From the NCBI GenBank assembly GCA_025210745.1, contig JAOARC010000033.1, forward strand, positions 1 to 38,516: 38,516 nucleotides of DNA. The letters are read 5' to 3'. The translations under genes were made by a program, and so were the position numbers. Source of the stretch: Bacteriovoracaceae bacterium (GTDB lineage: Bacteria; Bdellovibrionota; Bacteriovoracia; Bacteriovoracales; Bacteriovoracaceae). The notes below the pieces were generated by a model that saw nothing but the letters and a program-made list of their open reading frames with translations, was not told where the DNA came from and searched no databases. This document shows, piece after piece, positions 1 to 8,299 of the stretch (positions are counted from its first letter, which is position 1; each line of letters opens with the position of its first letter).

Positions 1-1632
1 GATGCTAGTGAAATAGATGTATTAAATACTAAAGATAAAATTATTTCTCATCTTATAGATACTCATGGCACTGGTAGAATGATCTTTAGAAATACAAGAG
101 ATCATCTAGAAAAATATAATCTCTTTTTCCCAAAAAGAGTCTTACATAGTAAAAAAATAGAAAATACAAATAAGCTTAATGATAAGCTTGTATTTGATCT
201 AAAGTTTGATTATCTAAAAGAATGTTTAGATCAAAATAGTAATGAGAAAGTTCTAGTAATAGTTCATTCAAAAGATTTTGCTATAAAGATCCATGAAAGA
301 CTTACATCTTCTACCACAATAAAGTCTGCTCTTTTTTATTCAGAGCAATCATTAATGGAAAGAGATAGACAAGCGGCTTATTTTGCAGATGACGATGGAG
401 CAAGAGTTCTTATTTGTACGGAGGTTGGATCAGAAGGAAGAAACTTTGAGTTTGCTTCCCACCTATTCTTATTTGATATTCCAAAGGTACCTGATCTTTT
501 AGAACAAAGAATTGGAAGATTAGATAGAGTTGGCCAAAAACATGATATAAATATTCATATTCCTTATATTGAAAAAAGCTTTGAGCATATTCTAATTGAT
601 TGGTATGAAAAAGTTTTTAAATCTTTTGAAGCTGCACCAAAGGCAGCAACAACCTTTTATAATGAATATAAAGATAAGTTAGAAGAACTTATAAAGTCTT
701 CTTTTAACCAAGAAGATTTAGATACTTTTATATCTAATATGAAAGTTAAGTATGATGATCTTGTCATTGAATTATCTAAAGGACACGATGCTCTTTTAGA
801 TATCAATTCATTTAACTTTGAAAATGCGAAAGCTATTAAAAATTCGATTAATGAATTTAATCAAAAAAATGATCTTGATAAATACATGAATATGGCCTTT
901 GATGCATTAGGTATTACAATCAAAGATCTAAGTGACAAAGTGTTCTTTATTAAAGAATCTGATAATGCCCTACTAAGAGGTCTTCCTGGACTTAATAGTG
1001 AGGGAATGAGTGGAACTTTAAGTAAAGATCTAGCTAGTTATAGATCAGATATTTCACTTTTTAGTTTTGAGCACCCTCTTATTGTAAATCTTGTTGAAAC
1101 GCTTACAAATACTGAATTTGGAAATCTTTGTATTGTTAAGCAAAATGGCGCAATAAAACCAGATCTTTGTTTTGAGCTTATCTTTAAGCTTCAAACAGTA
1201 GCTTCTGTAGGATCTGTTGCTAGAGAATTCTTACCTCTAACACCTATTAGAGTATTACTAGATTCGCAAGGAAAAGATATAACTAAAGACTATAGTAAGA
1301 AGTTTGTAGACTCTATGATTGATAGTGATATTAAAAATAGGGCCTTTATGCAAAACATTCCTAGAGAATCTATAAAGCAACTTACCGATATTGGACAAAA
1401 CTTTGCAAAAGCAAGATCTAAAAAATATATTACAGATGGTATTAGAGCTTTAAATGAAACTTATGAGTTAGAAAAACTAAGACTTAAAAACCTTATCAAA
1501 AAGAATCCTCTTATTAGTGATAATGAAATTTTAGCAATTGATCATTTGATTAATGAAAATACTAAAATTATTAATGATGCTAGTATTACGCTGGATGCGA
1601 TTAGGATTGTAGTTAAAGATGGGGTTGTATAA
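1..1632 (+). CDS. rapA: RapA-type SWI2/SNF2 helicase, C-terminal part (5' truncated by window edge)
   Basis: The frame is open from base 1, so this is the last 543 residues of a larger protein; the ATG at 79 is internal. RapA is an RNA-polymerase-associated ATPase that recycles stalled polymerase after transcription (family knowledge; the E. coli protein is about 970 residues). Visible landmarks are HGTGRMIFRNTRDH (residues about 22-35), which precedes the second RecA-like lobe in RapA, and the helicase C motifs GSEGRNFEFASH and LLEQRIGRLDRVGQ (about 142-180), where the Arg residues are the expected arginine fingers. The sequence after that (HIPYIEKSFEHILIDWY) also follows the RapA pattern, separating it from generic SNF2 proteins. 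The ATP-binding N-terminal lobe lies outside the window. It faces a convergent gene 7 bases away. Confidence 0.9.
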   Translation, partial: DASEIDVLNTKDKIISHLIDTHGTGRMIFRNTRDHLEKYNLFFPKRVLHSKKIENTNKLNDKLVFDLKFDYLKECLDQNSNEKVLVIVHSKDFAIKIHERLTSSTTIKSALFYSEQSLMERDRQAAYFADDDGARVLICTEVGSEGRNFEFASHLFLFDIPKVPDLLEQRIGRLDRVGQKHDINIHIPYIEKSFEHILIDWYEKVFKSFEAAPKAATTFYNEYKDKLEELIKSSFNQEDLDTFISNMKVKYDDLVIELSKGHDALLDINSFNFENAKAIKNSINEFNQKNDLDKYMNMAFDALGITIKDLSDKVFFIKESDNALLRGLPGLNSEGMSGTLSKDLASYRSDISLFSFEHPLIVNLVETLTNTEFGNLCIVKQNGAIKPDLCFELIFKLQTVASVGSVAREFLPLTPIRVLLDSQGKDITKDYSKKFVDSMIDSDIKNRAFMQNIPRESIKQLTDIGQNFAKARSKKYITDGIRALNETYELEKLRLKNLIKKNPLISDNEILAIDHLINENTKIINDASITLDAIRIVVKDGVV

Positions 1633-1639
1633 TCCAACC

Positions 1640-2002
1640 CTACTTATACTTCCTTCTAAACCTAAAGAACTCATCTTCTAAAATAGCTTGAGCAAATAAA
1701 GCTGTATATGTTGCAAATAGAGCTGTTCCAATTAACATTAGAACGATACCAATAATTTTTCCTGTAGGTGTGATAGGTATAATATCACCATAACCGACTG
1801 TAGTTGCAGTAGAAAATCCCCACCAAAGTGCGTCTAGATAGGAGTTCATATGAACATTAATATCTTTTTCTATAAAATAAACTAAATATGAAAATAACAT
1901 TATGATAAGATTTCCAAAAAATGTAAGTGTCAAAAAAGAGATATTAAAAATCAAAGATAAAATGATTTTATTAAAATGAATTGAGCTTTTTAAAAGTTTC
2001 AT
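1640..2002 (-). CDS. Small two-TM potassium channel (Ion_trans_2 type)
   Basis: A 120-residue inner-membrane protein with the K+ selectivity filter TVGYGD at residues 68-73. A hydrophobic stretch at about 13-44 forms the outer helix, WWGFSTAT (60-67) the pore helix, and 82-108 the inner helix, followed by a basic tail (RFRRKYK). This is the minimal KcsA/MthK-like pore with no RCK, cyclic-nucleotide or voltage-sensor domain, so gating cannot be predicted. It starts 3 bases after the stop of the upstream aldo/keto reductase, and its Shine-Dalgarno (GGGGAT) lies over that stop, so the two are probably translated together. A functional link between the two is not evident. Family assignment is firm because of the intact filter. 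Confidence 0.9.
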   Translation of the reverse strand: MKLLKSSIHFNKIILSLIFNISFLTLTFFGNLIIMLFSYLVYFIEKDINVHMNSYLDALWWGFSTATTVGYGDIIPITPTGKIIGIVLMLIGTALFATYTALFAQAILEDEFFRFRRKYK

Positions 2003-2005
2003 ATC

Positions 2006-2956
2006 TTATCCCCAAAGATCTTCCATCGTGTAAGGCGATCCATTGCTTGTAAAAAATGATCCATCCACATAACGATAATCCATATCAAGACTATTAATTA
2101 ACTCAATATCCTCTTTAGATAATTCAAGTTTTGTACTATCTAGATTTTCTTTTGCTCTTGATGGTGTCACTGTTTTTGGGATTACACTAATGTTTTGATT
2201 CAAAGACCAAGCAATAATAATATTTGAGACAGGGACATTATGTTTTTTAGCTAGATCCACTAAAGTCTTATTATCTAATAAGGTTGGTTCATCTTCTTTT
2301 TTCATAGCATCACTTCTACCAGGAGATCCAAATGGAGAATAAGAAGTCATTAGTATATTTTCACTTTTACAAAATGAATTTAGTTTTTCTTGATTAAAGT
2401 AAGGATGTCTTTCAACTTGATTTACACTAAGTGGCAACTTAGCAAAAGATTGAATTTTCTTAATTTTTGACTCACTAAAATTAGCAACTCCAATTGATTT
2501 AATAAGTCCCATATCCACCGCCTTTTCTAATTCTTTCCAAGTATTAGATATAGGTGCTTCATCAAGTGTTAAATATCCATCAGCGCTTGTTGCAAAAAAT
2601 ACATCACTTTTAAAAGCTACTGGCCAATGAATTAAATAAAGATCTAAGTAATCTAACTTTAAGTCTTCTAAGCTTTTTTTAAGAGCTGGAATAACATCTT
2701 CTTTTTTGTGAGAATTATTCCAAAGCTTTGAAGTAATAAAAAGATCAGATCTTTTTACAATTCCTTCACTAATTACTTCTTCTAATGCCACTCCAATCTC
2801 ATCTTCATTTTCATAGCAATGAGCACAGTCAATATGTCTATAACCAAGCTTTATAGCTTCTTTAACAATATTATAAACCTCTCCTTTCACCGATAACCAT
2901 GTACCCAAACCAAATAAAGGCATATTATGACCAGAGTTTAATTTAAATGTTTTCAC
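2006..2956 (-). CDS. Aldo/keto reductase
   Basis: A 316-residue cytosolic NADPH-dependent oxidoreductase of the AKR superfamily (TIM barrel), which reduces aldehydes or ketones. The catalytic tetrad is visible: Asp43 and Tyr48 in GYRHIDCAHCY, Lys77 in ITSKLW, and His110 in LYLIHWP. The late-barrel cofactor region IPKTVTPSRAKEN is also present. The start is GTG at 2956, preceded by AAGGG at good spacing; that Shine-Dalgarno lies within the last codons of rsmI, which ends one base away, so translation is probably coupled. Length fits the AKR norm of about 310-330. The substrate cannot be deduced; the sequence resembles the human AKR1/plant aldose reductase group more than the bacterial AKR5 group by length and insertions. 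Confidence 0.9.
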   Translation of the reverse strand: MKTFKLNSGHNMPLFGLGTWLSVKGEVYNIVKEAIKLGYRHIDCAHCYENEDEIGVALEEVISEGIVKRSDLFITSKLWNNSHKKEDVIPALKKSLEDLKLDYLDLYLIHWPVAFKSDVFFATSADGYLTLDEAPISNTWKELEKAVDMGLIKSIGVANFSESKIKKIQSFAKLPLSVNQVERHPYFNQEKLNSFCKSENILMTSYSPFGSPGRSDAMKKEDEPTLLDNKTLVDLAKKHNVPVSNIIIAWSLNQNISVIPKTVTPSRAKENLDSTKLELSKEDIELINSLDMDYRYVDGSFFTSNGSPYTMEDLWG

Positions 2957-2957
2957 T

Positions 2958-3779
2958 TTAATCCCTTTGAATCTTCTCGTAAATTTCTTTTGAAGACAGA
3001 TCTAAGATTTCAGCTAAAAGCTTTGACATAAGTTTTGGCTTAGATCCTTTTTCTAAAATAGCATTTGCAAGCTCTTTTATCTTTTTACTTGATCCAGAAG
3101 ATTTTTTTTCATTTGATACAACAAAAACAAACTCTCCTTTTTCTACAATTTGATCCTTTATATTTTCAAACTCACTTGCTTTAAATCTATATATACTTTC
3201 ATATTCTTTAGTTAACTCTCTAGCGATAACCACATTACTACTAGGAAGACATTTAGATAATACCTTTGCAGTATCCATTACTCTGCTTACACCTTCAAAG
3301 AAAATATGAGTTCCATAGATACCTTCTATTTTTGAAAAGAACTCTTCTTTTTTTCCTTTATCTCTTGGAATAAACCCATGAAAAGAAAATGGTATTGGAG
3401 CAAGTCCACTATTTTCTAAAGCACATGTTACGGCACTTATTCCAGATACAACTTTAATCTCAATTTCTCTTTTAGTTGCTTCTACAATTAATGGATAAGC
3501 CGGATCTGAAATAACAGGGCTTCCTGCATCTGAAACAAAAGTTATTTCACTTGATTCTAATATACTAAAGACATTATCAAGTTTTGCTTTATCACTATGA
3601 TCATGAAAAGAGTTTATAAACTTATCACCAATTTCTATACCAAGAGCATTTGCAAGTTTTTTAAAAACTCTTGTATCTTCACAGAATATATATTTTACTT
3701 CTTTTAGATGGTTTAAAGCTCTAATTGTTATATCGTCATAATTTCCAATAGGTACTGTAACAAAATGAATAACCGACAT
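2958..3779 (-). CDS. rsmI: 16S rRNA (cytidine-1402-2'-O)-methyltransferase RsmI
   Basis: A 273-residue SAM-dependent methyltransferase of the tetrapyrrole-methylase fold. RsmI 2'-O-methylates C1402 in the decoding centre of 16S rRNA (family knowledge). Signature segments are VPIGNYDDITIRAL near the N terminus (family form: TPIGNLxDIT.RA), CEDTR at 33-37, FVSDAGSPVISDPAYPL at about 81-97, VSGISAV and FHGFIPRDKGKK. A small C-terminal helical domain follows. It lies upstream of and nearly abuts the aldo/keto reductase and the K+ channel, all on the minus strand, and probably forms one transcript with them. The start ATG is separated from the plus-strand STAS gene by about 100 bases of divergent regulatory DNA. 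Confidence 0.94.
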   Translation of the reverse strand: MSVIHFVTVPIGNYDDITIRALNHLKEVKYIFCEDTRVFKKLANALGIEIGDKFINSFHDHSDKAKLDNVFSILESSEITFVSDAGSPVISDPAYPLIVEATKREIEIKVVSGISAVTCALENSGLAPIPFSFHGFIPRDKGKKEEFFSKIEGIYGTHIFFEGVSRVMDTAKVLSKCLPSSNVVIARELTKEYESIYRFKASEFENIKDQIVEKGEFVFVVSNEKKSSGSSKKIKELANAILEKGSKPKLMSKLLAEILDLSSKEIYEKIQRD

Positions 3780-3834
3780 AATGGCTCCGACTTATTTAGT
3801 AGAATTTTTCCCTCTAAAATCTATTCTTTTAGGA

Positions 3835-3843
3835 TGGTATTAT
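3835..3843 (+). promoter_or_regulatory. Possible extended -10 promoter of the STAS gene
   Basis: TGGTATTAT matches the extended -10 form TGnTATAAT with one mismatch. No convincing -35 box lies upstream, as expected for extended -10 promoters. Transcription would begin near 3850, leaving a leader of about 33 bases with the Shine-Dalgarno TAGGAG ahead of the ATG at 3883. Confidence 0.35.
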
Positions 3844-3882
3844 TCTAAAGAGATATAAACACAATATAAGTAGGAGTTATTT

Positions 3883-4281
3883 ATGTCAATGAAGGCCAAT
3901 ATCTTAAGAGATGCTTTAGGTAATATTACAATTCAAATGCAGGGTGACTTAGACTATGCAAACTCATCGCCACTTAAGAGTCAGCTTAAAGATCTTTTAT
4001 CAGACAATCCCCACTCAACTATTACTGTTGATTTAGGAGGAATTGACTTTGTAGGCTCTTCTGGTATTTGTCATTTTGTCGAAACAATTCACTTACTCAA
4101 CAAACAAACTCATTCAAGTAACCAGATTGGTTTAAAAAATGTAAGTAGTGACTTTAAAAAAATCTTTAAGCTATATAGCTCAGAAGAAGCTAAAATGATA
4201 TGGGATGACTTTGATATGGATGATGATAACACATCTCAAATAGGACAGTTTTCTGCAAGAAAGAGAACTTTCGAAAACTAA
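3883..4281 (+). CDS. STAS-domain protein (anti-sigma factor antagonist-like)
   Basis: A 132-residue single STAS domain. STAS proteins of this size act as anti-anti-sigma factors or partner-switch elements, controlled by phosphorylation of a conserved Ser. The signature VDLGGIDFVGSSGICHFVETI (about 49-69) carries the SSG motif; Ser59 or Ser60 is the expected phosphorylation site. The C terminus has an acidic, probably disordered stretch (DDFDMDDDN). TAGGAG precedes the ATG at 3883; a second in-frame ATG at 3889 is a less well spaced alternative. No cognate anti-sigma kinase is nearby, so the partner is unknown. Its stop interlocks with the stop of the convergent gene (4-base overlap, CTAA). 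Confidence 0.82.
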   Translation: MSMKANILRDALGNITIQMQGDLDYANSSPLKSQLKDLLSDNPHSTITVDLGGIDFVGSSGICHFVETIHLLNKQTHSSNQIGLKNVSSDFKKIFKLYSSEEAKMIWDDFDMDDDNTSQIGQFSARKRTFEN

Positions 4282-4787
4282 AAACTTATATTTAATAAAT
4301 TCATATAGATCGGAGGAGAATAAGATTTTCTCTTATATCCTCCAAAGTCTGTCATATACTTATCATTAATCTGCTGAACTCTATTTCCAAAAAATCCACC
4401 TGCCCCGCTATCTTCTTGAGTCTTAGGAACTGGAGCACCAAATCCTCCAGGAGCTACTTGCCTACCACCATATGGATCAGCATAGGGGTCATTATAATAA
4501 GGATCTTGTTCATCTACATAACTAGGATTCTTGCTTTGATTATAAGAATACAGAACATAAGCTCCAAAAATAATACCAGCATATAAACCTAGTGAAGCTC
4601 CTTGAGCTATGGCCCTAGATTTTGCTCCAAATGCCATCGATGCAAATCCTAAAAGAGCACCGCCCACTGTTCCATATGTGGCCATAACGGCAAAAGCTTT
4701 CATTTTTGGATCCATATCCGCTCTAGCTTCACTAACTGGAAATACTAGAGATAAGAAAATAGCAATAGATACAAATAATTTTTTCAT
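4278..4787 (-). CDS. Exported/membrane hypothetical protein, Gly- and Pro-rich tail
   Basis: A 169-residue protein I do not recognise. It has a signal peptide (residues 1-23, ending SEARA). Two Gly/Ala-rich hydrophobic segments follow (about 32-53 and 62-81), resembling the glycine-zipper type of membrane hairpin. The rest is a low-complexity hydrophilic tail rich in Tyr, Pro, Asp and Gly (YYNDPYADPYGG, APGGFGAP). The likely location is the cell envelope. It lies downstream of yraN on the same strand, 19 bases beyond that gene's end, and converges on the STAS gene with nested stop codons. No clear Shine-Dalgarno precedes the ATG. Function unknown. Confidence 0.7.
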   Translation of the reverse strand: MKKLFVSIAIFLSLVFPVSEARADMDPKMKAFAVMATYGTVGGALLGFASMAFGAKSRAIAQGASLGLYAGIIFGAYVLYSYNQSKNPSYVDEQDPYYNDPYADPYGGRQVAPGGFGAPVPKTQEDSGAGGFFGNRVQQINDKYMTDFGGYKRKSYSPPIYMNLLNISF

Positions 4788-4806
4788 ACTTTAAGGTTAA
4801 AGAAGC

Positions 4807-5100
4807 TTAATGCATTTGGCAACTAATTATAGGTAGTATTTGAGTGTTTACATCAAGAGCTGCGCTGATAAACTCTGCTGAATCTTTAAGCCTATTCATT
4901 TGCCTTTTACTTATACCAACTTTAGAAGACTTCACTTCTCCAAGGTAAATTGTATTGTCTTTTACAAAAGAAATATCTACTTGCGCACAATTATATTTTC
5001 TAAGCATAGAACTTGATATTAAAACTGGCGTATAACGATTATGATAAAACTTTGAAGCTTTGGCTTCATTAAAATTACCTTTAGCAGTATTCTTTAACAC
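4807..5100 (-). CDS. YraN/UPF0102-like putative endonuclease-fold protein
   Basis: A 97-residue protein placed after rnhB, the usual position of the YraN (UPF0102) family, which has a restriction-endonuclease-like PD-(D/E)xK fold and an uncertain role. Visible elements match weakly but in order: an N-terminal GNFNEAKASKF (family GExxAxxyL), VDISFV (the Asp of the GEIDLI motif) and YLGEVKSS (the E-x-K of the FVEVK motif). The family Gly-Glu before the Asp is replaced by AQ, and the protein is shorter than typical YraN (about 115-130). The start is GTG at 5100, overlapping rnhB by 20 bases, with GGAG about 8 bases upstream. The identification rests on synteny plus the D...ExK pattern. Confidence 0.65.
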   Translation of the reverse strand: MLKNTAKGNFNEAKASKFYHNRYTPVLISSSMLRKYNCAQVDISFVKDNTIYLGEVKSSKVGISKRQMNRLKDSAEFISAALDVNTQILPIISCQMH

Positions 5101-5707
5101 CTTTAAAACTCCTTCTATGAATAGGAAGAACTCCTAATTTTTTAACAGCTTCTTTATGTGCCTTAGTTGGATAGCCTGCATGGGATGCTAGTCCATATCC
5201 TGGATATTTTTGATCAAATTTTTTCATGAGCTCATCTCTATATTCTTTAGCAATAATACTAGCTAAAGCGATGGCCATATTTTTTGAATCCCCTTTAACA
5301 ATTGCTTCAACATTTCCCTTAAAGCCATCTATTTGAAAAACTTTATTTCCATCAATCAAAATAGATTTTTCATCAGATAAAATTTTGATAGCACTATTTT
5401 TCATAGCTAAAAGAGAAGCCTGTAAAATATTAATTTCATCAATAGTTTTTTCATCTATCGATTGAAGACAAAACATAAATCCATGATGATTTTTATAACT
5501 CTTATCAGGAACAAGGTTTTCTAAATCAACTCCAAGTTCAGCCAAGATATTTTTTCTCTTTTTTTCTGTTAGTTTTTTTGAATCAGTAACATTAAGATTT
5601 TTTAAAAAGTTCATAAGTTTAGGAGTTTCACTTAGACTTACAGCACATCCTACAACCGGACCTGCAATTGGACCTCTTCCAACTTCATCGCATCCTATTA
5701 CTTTCAT
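5081..5707 (-). CDS. rnhB: Ribonuclease HII
   Basis: A 208-residue enzyme that cleaves the RNA strand of RNA-DNA hybrids and starts the removal of single ribonucleotides from DNA. The N-terminal motif GCDEVGRGPIAGPVVGCAV carries the first two acidic active-site residues (Asp7, Glu8). SILIDGNK and GDSKNMAIALASIIAKEYRD carry the later catalytic Asp residues and the SIxAK helix, and YGLASHAGYPTKAH is the typical HII C-terminal motif. The start is ATG at 5707, with GAGGGA just upstream. An in-frame TTG at 5729-5731 would add eight residues but lies inside the stem of the rplS terminator, so it is not the start. The gene overlaps yraN by 20 bases. Confidence 0.95.
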   Translation of the reverse strand: MKVIGCDEVGRGPIAGPVVGCAVSLSETPKLMNFLKNLNVTDSKKLTEKKRKNILAELGVDLENLVPDKSYKNHHGFMFCLQSIDEKTIDEINILQASLLAMKNSAIKILSDEKSILIDGNKVFQIDGFKGNVEAIVKGDSKNMAIALASIIAKEYRDELMKKFDQKYPGYGLASHAGYPTKAHKEAVKKLGVLPIHRRSFKGVKEYC

Positions 5708-5718
5708 CTGTCCCTCAA

Positions 5719-5748
5719 TAAAAAAGCCCAAGACATAAAGCCTTGGGC
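5719..5748 (-). terminator. Rho-independent terminator after rplS
   Basis: On the minus strand, GCCCAAG and CTTGGGC form a 7-bp stem around a 9-base loop (plus-strand 5726-5748), followed by six Us (plus-strand As 5720-5725). It lies between rplS and rnhB, so rnhB would be expressed by read-through past it, or from its own promoter. Confidence 0.85.
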
Positions 5749-5774
5749 AAATTAAAACAATTTTAAAATTAAAA

Positions 5775-6143
5775 TTAGTTCTTTTGGCTGTAATCTGTTT
5801 CGATTCTTGCCGCTTTTCCTGTTCTTTCTCTTAGGTAGAAGAACTTAGCTCTTCTAACTTTACCTCTGTTAAGAACTTTAATTTCTTCAACAGCTGGTGA
5901 GTGGTATGGGAAAACTCTTTCAACACCCATTCCGTTAGAAATTTTTCTAACTCTAAAGTGTGAATCAGTTCCTGTTACCTTACCTTTAGTAGCGATAACA
6001 ATACCTTCGAACCTTTGGATACGAGATTTATTTCCTTCTGTAATTCTAACAGAAACACTTACAGTATCTCCTGCTCTGAATTTTGGAAACTTCTCAATGT
6101 TTTTACTAGCATACTTTTTGTTTACTAATTCGATTAAGTTCAT
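5775..6143 (-). CDS. rplS: 50S ribosomal protein L19
   Basis: A 122-residue ribosomal protein at the 30S-50S interface. The L19 signature is complete: [51 protein letters not shown], then the basic C terminus [26 protein letters not shown] in two adjoining blocks. AAAGGA precedes the ATG at 6143 with 6-base spacing. The gene ends in a strong terminator. The usual upstream partners rpsP, rimM and trmD are absent; only the family RNA methyltransferase (6266-6829) precedes it, 122 bases away, so rplS probably has its own promoter. Confidence 0.97.
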   Translation of the reverse strand: MNLIELVNKKYASKNIEKFPKFRAGDTVSVSVRITEGNKSRIQRFEGIVIATKGKVTGTDSHFRVRKISNGMGVERVFPYHSPAVEEIKVLNRGKVRRAKFFYLRERTGKAARIETDYSQKN

Positions 6144-6265
6144 GACTTATCCTTTACAAAAAATTCTCTCTTCCATTCACCATCTGTGCTTGTTTACTAT
6201 TTTTGGGTCAGAGGGAAGCGCGATTAAAAACTAAAACTTTTAATCAAAACTAATATCTAATGGAC

Positions 6266-6829
6266 TCAGAGGCTTCTGCGAATTCGATCACAATAAATTG
6301 CAACCGCACTCCTAACACTTAAGTGGTTATAACCATCTTTAGCAGCACCAAAAATCGGCTCTAAACGAAAGTCCGCATTTTCAGTGACAGAGGCATGTAA
6401 TCCCCAACCTGTACCAAATAACAAGAACATAGGCCTATTGTCAAGCTCTAACTTCTCGCGTAACTCTTTTTCTGTACCAGCATATTCTTTAAAATTAGCT
6501 CCAGTTACAACAACTAGAGGCTCTTTTCCCGTTTCTTCCTTGATTTTGTCTTTAGCTATTTCAATAGAATCAGCTAGGGATATAAAAGATAACGCATCCT
6601 GTCTATCTGGATTATATTGATTCCCATAATCTGTATTCCAATGATCTAGTATCGTTTGAACTAATTCATGCTGTTTTTTAATAGGAGTAATAATAAAATA
6701 ACCATCAAAGCCAAATGTTCTAGCAGACCTTGCAATATCGTGAATATCTAAATTGGTAACACTAGTCGTTACCGTCTTTCCTGTTTTATCAACAATTGGG
6801 TGATGTACTAATCCAATATAACTTTTCAT
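6266..6829 (-). CDS. SAM-dependent RNA methyltransferase (PF09936-type, TrmD/L19-linked)
   Basis: A 187-residue protein of the SPOUT-like RNA methyltransferase family that in many delta-type proteobacteria sits between trmD and rplS. Recognisable features are the start YIGLVHHPIVDKTGKTVTTS, NLDIHDIARSARTFG, and the knot-forming C-terminal half: VVTGANF, PMFLLFGTGWGLH (the SAM-binding glycine loop) and GYNHLSVRSAVAIYCDRI. It presumably methylates tRNA or rRNA; the exact target is not known to me. It is upstream of rplS on the same strand, but trmD itself is missing; a histidine kinase lies 46 bases upstream instead. No clear Shine-Dalgarno precedes the ATG. Confidence 0.85.
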   Translation of the reverse strand: MKSYIGLVHHPIVDKTGKTVTTSVTNLDIHDIARSARTFGFDGYFIITPIKKQHELVQTILDHWNTDYGNQYNPDRQDALSFISLADSIEIAKDKIKEETGKEPLVVVTGANFKEYAGTEKELREKLELDNRPMFLLFGTGWGLHASVTENADFRLEPIFGAAKDGYNHLSVRSAVAIYCDRIRRSL

Positions 6830-6875
6830 AGAAAAGACAATAACAATAAAAGAACACTTTTACTACATGATCTAT

Positions 6876-8288
6876 CTATAAAGGTAACATAATTACAAAC
6901 TTTGTCCCCATAGACCTTCCCTGAGAAAAACAATCTATTGTCCCATTACGAGTATTAATAAAGTTGGCTACTTCATGTAAATCAAAATCTATATCTATTT
7001 TGCTAAACTCAGAACCCGATTTAAAAATACCCTCAACCTCTATTGTACTTAAACCTATACCATTATCAAAAAGCTCCAGACGCATATGATTACTTTTCCT
7101 ATCAAGAAAGACTTTCCATTCAATTATAGGGTCTACAAAATTTATATCACTAAGCTTTTTTTGCTTTATCTGATAAATAGAGTTTTCCATAAAGCTTTGA
7201 AGACATTCATTAAATAAAACCTGATTCGTTGCTAGAGTTATTTCAGTATCCACAGAAAAAGAAAAATCAATACCGTTAGAACTCAAACGAGATAAAAACT
7301 GCGCTCTTACTTGATCAAAAGCCGAACTTAAATTTACAGATACTGTTAACTGATCCTTTAAACTTGTATGTTTTTTTTGCGAATCAACAATGACACATAC
7401 TGATTCAATTTGATTTATAATATTATCAACCGTTTCATTTAAAGTTTTAGAAGAAGATAAGGCATCTTCTTCTAAAACTTCTAAAAATTCAATTAACTCA
7501 CTACTAGATAACTTCTTTTTTTTTGCTACATTTAATAATTTACCAATCTTTTTAGCATAGTCTAAACTGCTGCTTTGTCTTAAAAAATCGATATTAATTT
7601 TTAATGGAGTTAATAAATTTCCGATATTGTGCAAAACAGAAACTGCATGCTGTGCAAATCCTTCTTTATAAGCAGATTGAACAAGCTGATCACTTAATTT
7701 TTTATTTTCTCTTTCAACTTTTTTTCTTTGTTCAATTTCTATCTTTAAATCGCTATTTGCTTTAATAATCTGAAAAGCTTGTGAAGCAATCGGTGCTAAA
7801 CGAGAAACTAATCCTAGTCCTTGCTTATTAAAATGTGCTCTATTTTTATGAAAAAAGATAAAAATGTATTCAACCTGAGCACTGACAATTGGTAAATATA
7901 AAGCACTTAAATATTTTAAATAAATCGCATTGCACTCTTTCCATTCATCAACAGCACTTAAGTTATGAATAATAATTGGCTTTAAACTTAAAGCTCTTTT
8001 AAAGTTATCACTCATTGGAATATGAGTATCATTCATAGCGACAATAGAAGATCGACTAACACAAAAGTGATTTTCTTTTTTAACAAGTAAAAGAGAGTCG
8101 TCAAACTCTATAGCACGATTTAAAGTCGTAAAGACTTTATCTAGAATTTCATTAGGATCTAAAGCACCAGTTAAAACTTCAATAGCTTCAACAAGATGGT
8201 CTGACTGAAGTCGTAAAAACTTCTCATGCTTCTTAATTCTTTCTAGCTCAATTATTGTTTGCCTTAGTTTTTCATCCGACTCAATCAT
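6876..8288 (-). CDS. GAF-like sensor histidine kinase
   Basis: A 470-residue cytosolic kinase with no membrane segment. The order is: short N-terminal helix (about 1-45, coiled-coil-like), GAF-like domain (about 45-180, with LYLPIVSAQVEYIFIFFHK as its core strand), coiled coil (about 180-210), phosphoacceptor helix with VSVLHNIGNLLTP (His at about 220), and an HATPase domain with N box CLQSFMENSIYQI, G1 box LFDNGIGLS and final MGTKFVIMLPL. The VLHNIGN phosphoacceptor form is common in kinases coupled to bulky sensor modules. The start is ATG at 8288, because AAGGG is 8 bases upstream; an in-frame TTG at 8294 is too close to it. It lies 11 bases after the FIST gene, so the pair forms a signalling operon. 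No response regulator is in the window. Confidence 0.88.
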   Translation of the reverse strand: MIESDEKLRQTIIELERIKKHEKFLRLQSDHLVEAIEVLTGALDPNEILDKVFTTLNRAIEFDDSLLLVKKENHFCVSRSSIVAMNDTHIPMSDNFKRALSLKPIIIHNLSAVDEWKECNAIYLKYLSALYLPIVSAQVEYIFIFFHKNRAHFNKQGLGLVSRLAPIASQAFQIIKANSDLKIEIEQRKKVERENKKLSDQLVQSAYKEGFAQHAVSVLHNIGNLLTPLKINIDFLRQSSSLDYAKKIGKLLNVAKKKKLSSSELIEFLEVLEEDALSSSKTLNETVDNIINQIESVCVIVDSQKKHTSLKDQLTVSVNLSSAFDQVRAQFLSRLSSNGIDFSFSVDTEITLATNQVLFNECLQSFMENSIYQIKQKKLSDINFVDPIIEWKVFLDRKSNHMRLELFDNGIGLSTIEVEGIFKSGSEFSKIDIDFDLHEVANFINTRNGTIDCFSQGRSMGTKFVIMLPL

Positions 8289-8299
8289 TATCAATACCC

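Noticed and set aside
3830..3840. TAGGATGGTAT shared with the minus strand near 37524-37534 as a common regulator site.
   Set aside because: Many 11-base matches are expected by chance in a window this size, and the shared part is partly explained by an extended -10 pattern.
6222..6245. GATTAAAA/TTTTAATC hairpin after the RNA methyltransferase gene as a terminator.
   Set aside because: Weak all-A/T-rich stem with GCGCTTCCC rather than a U run after it on the minus strand.
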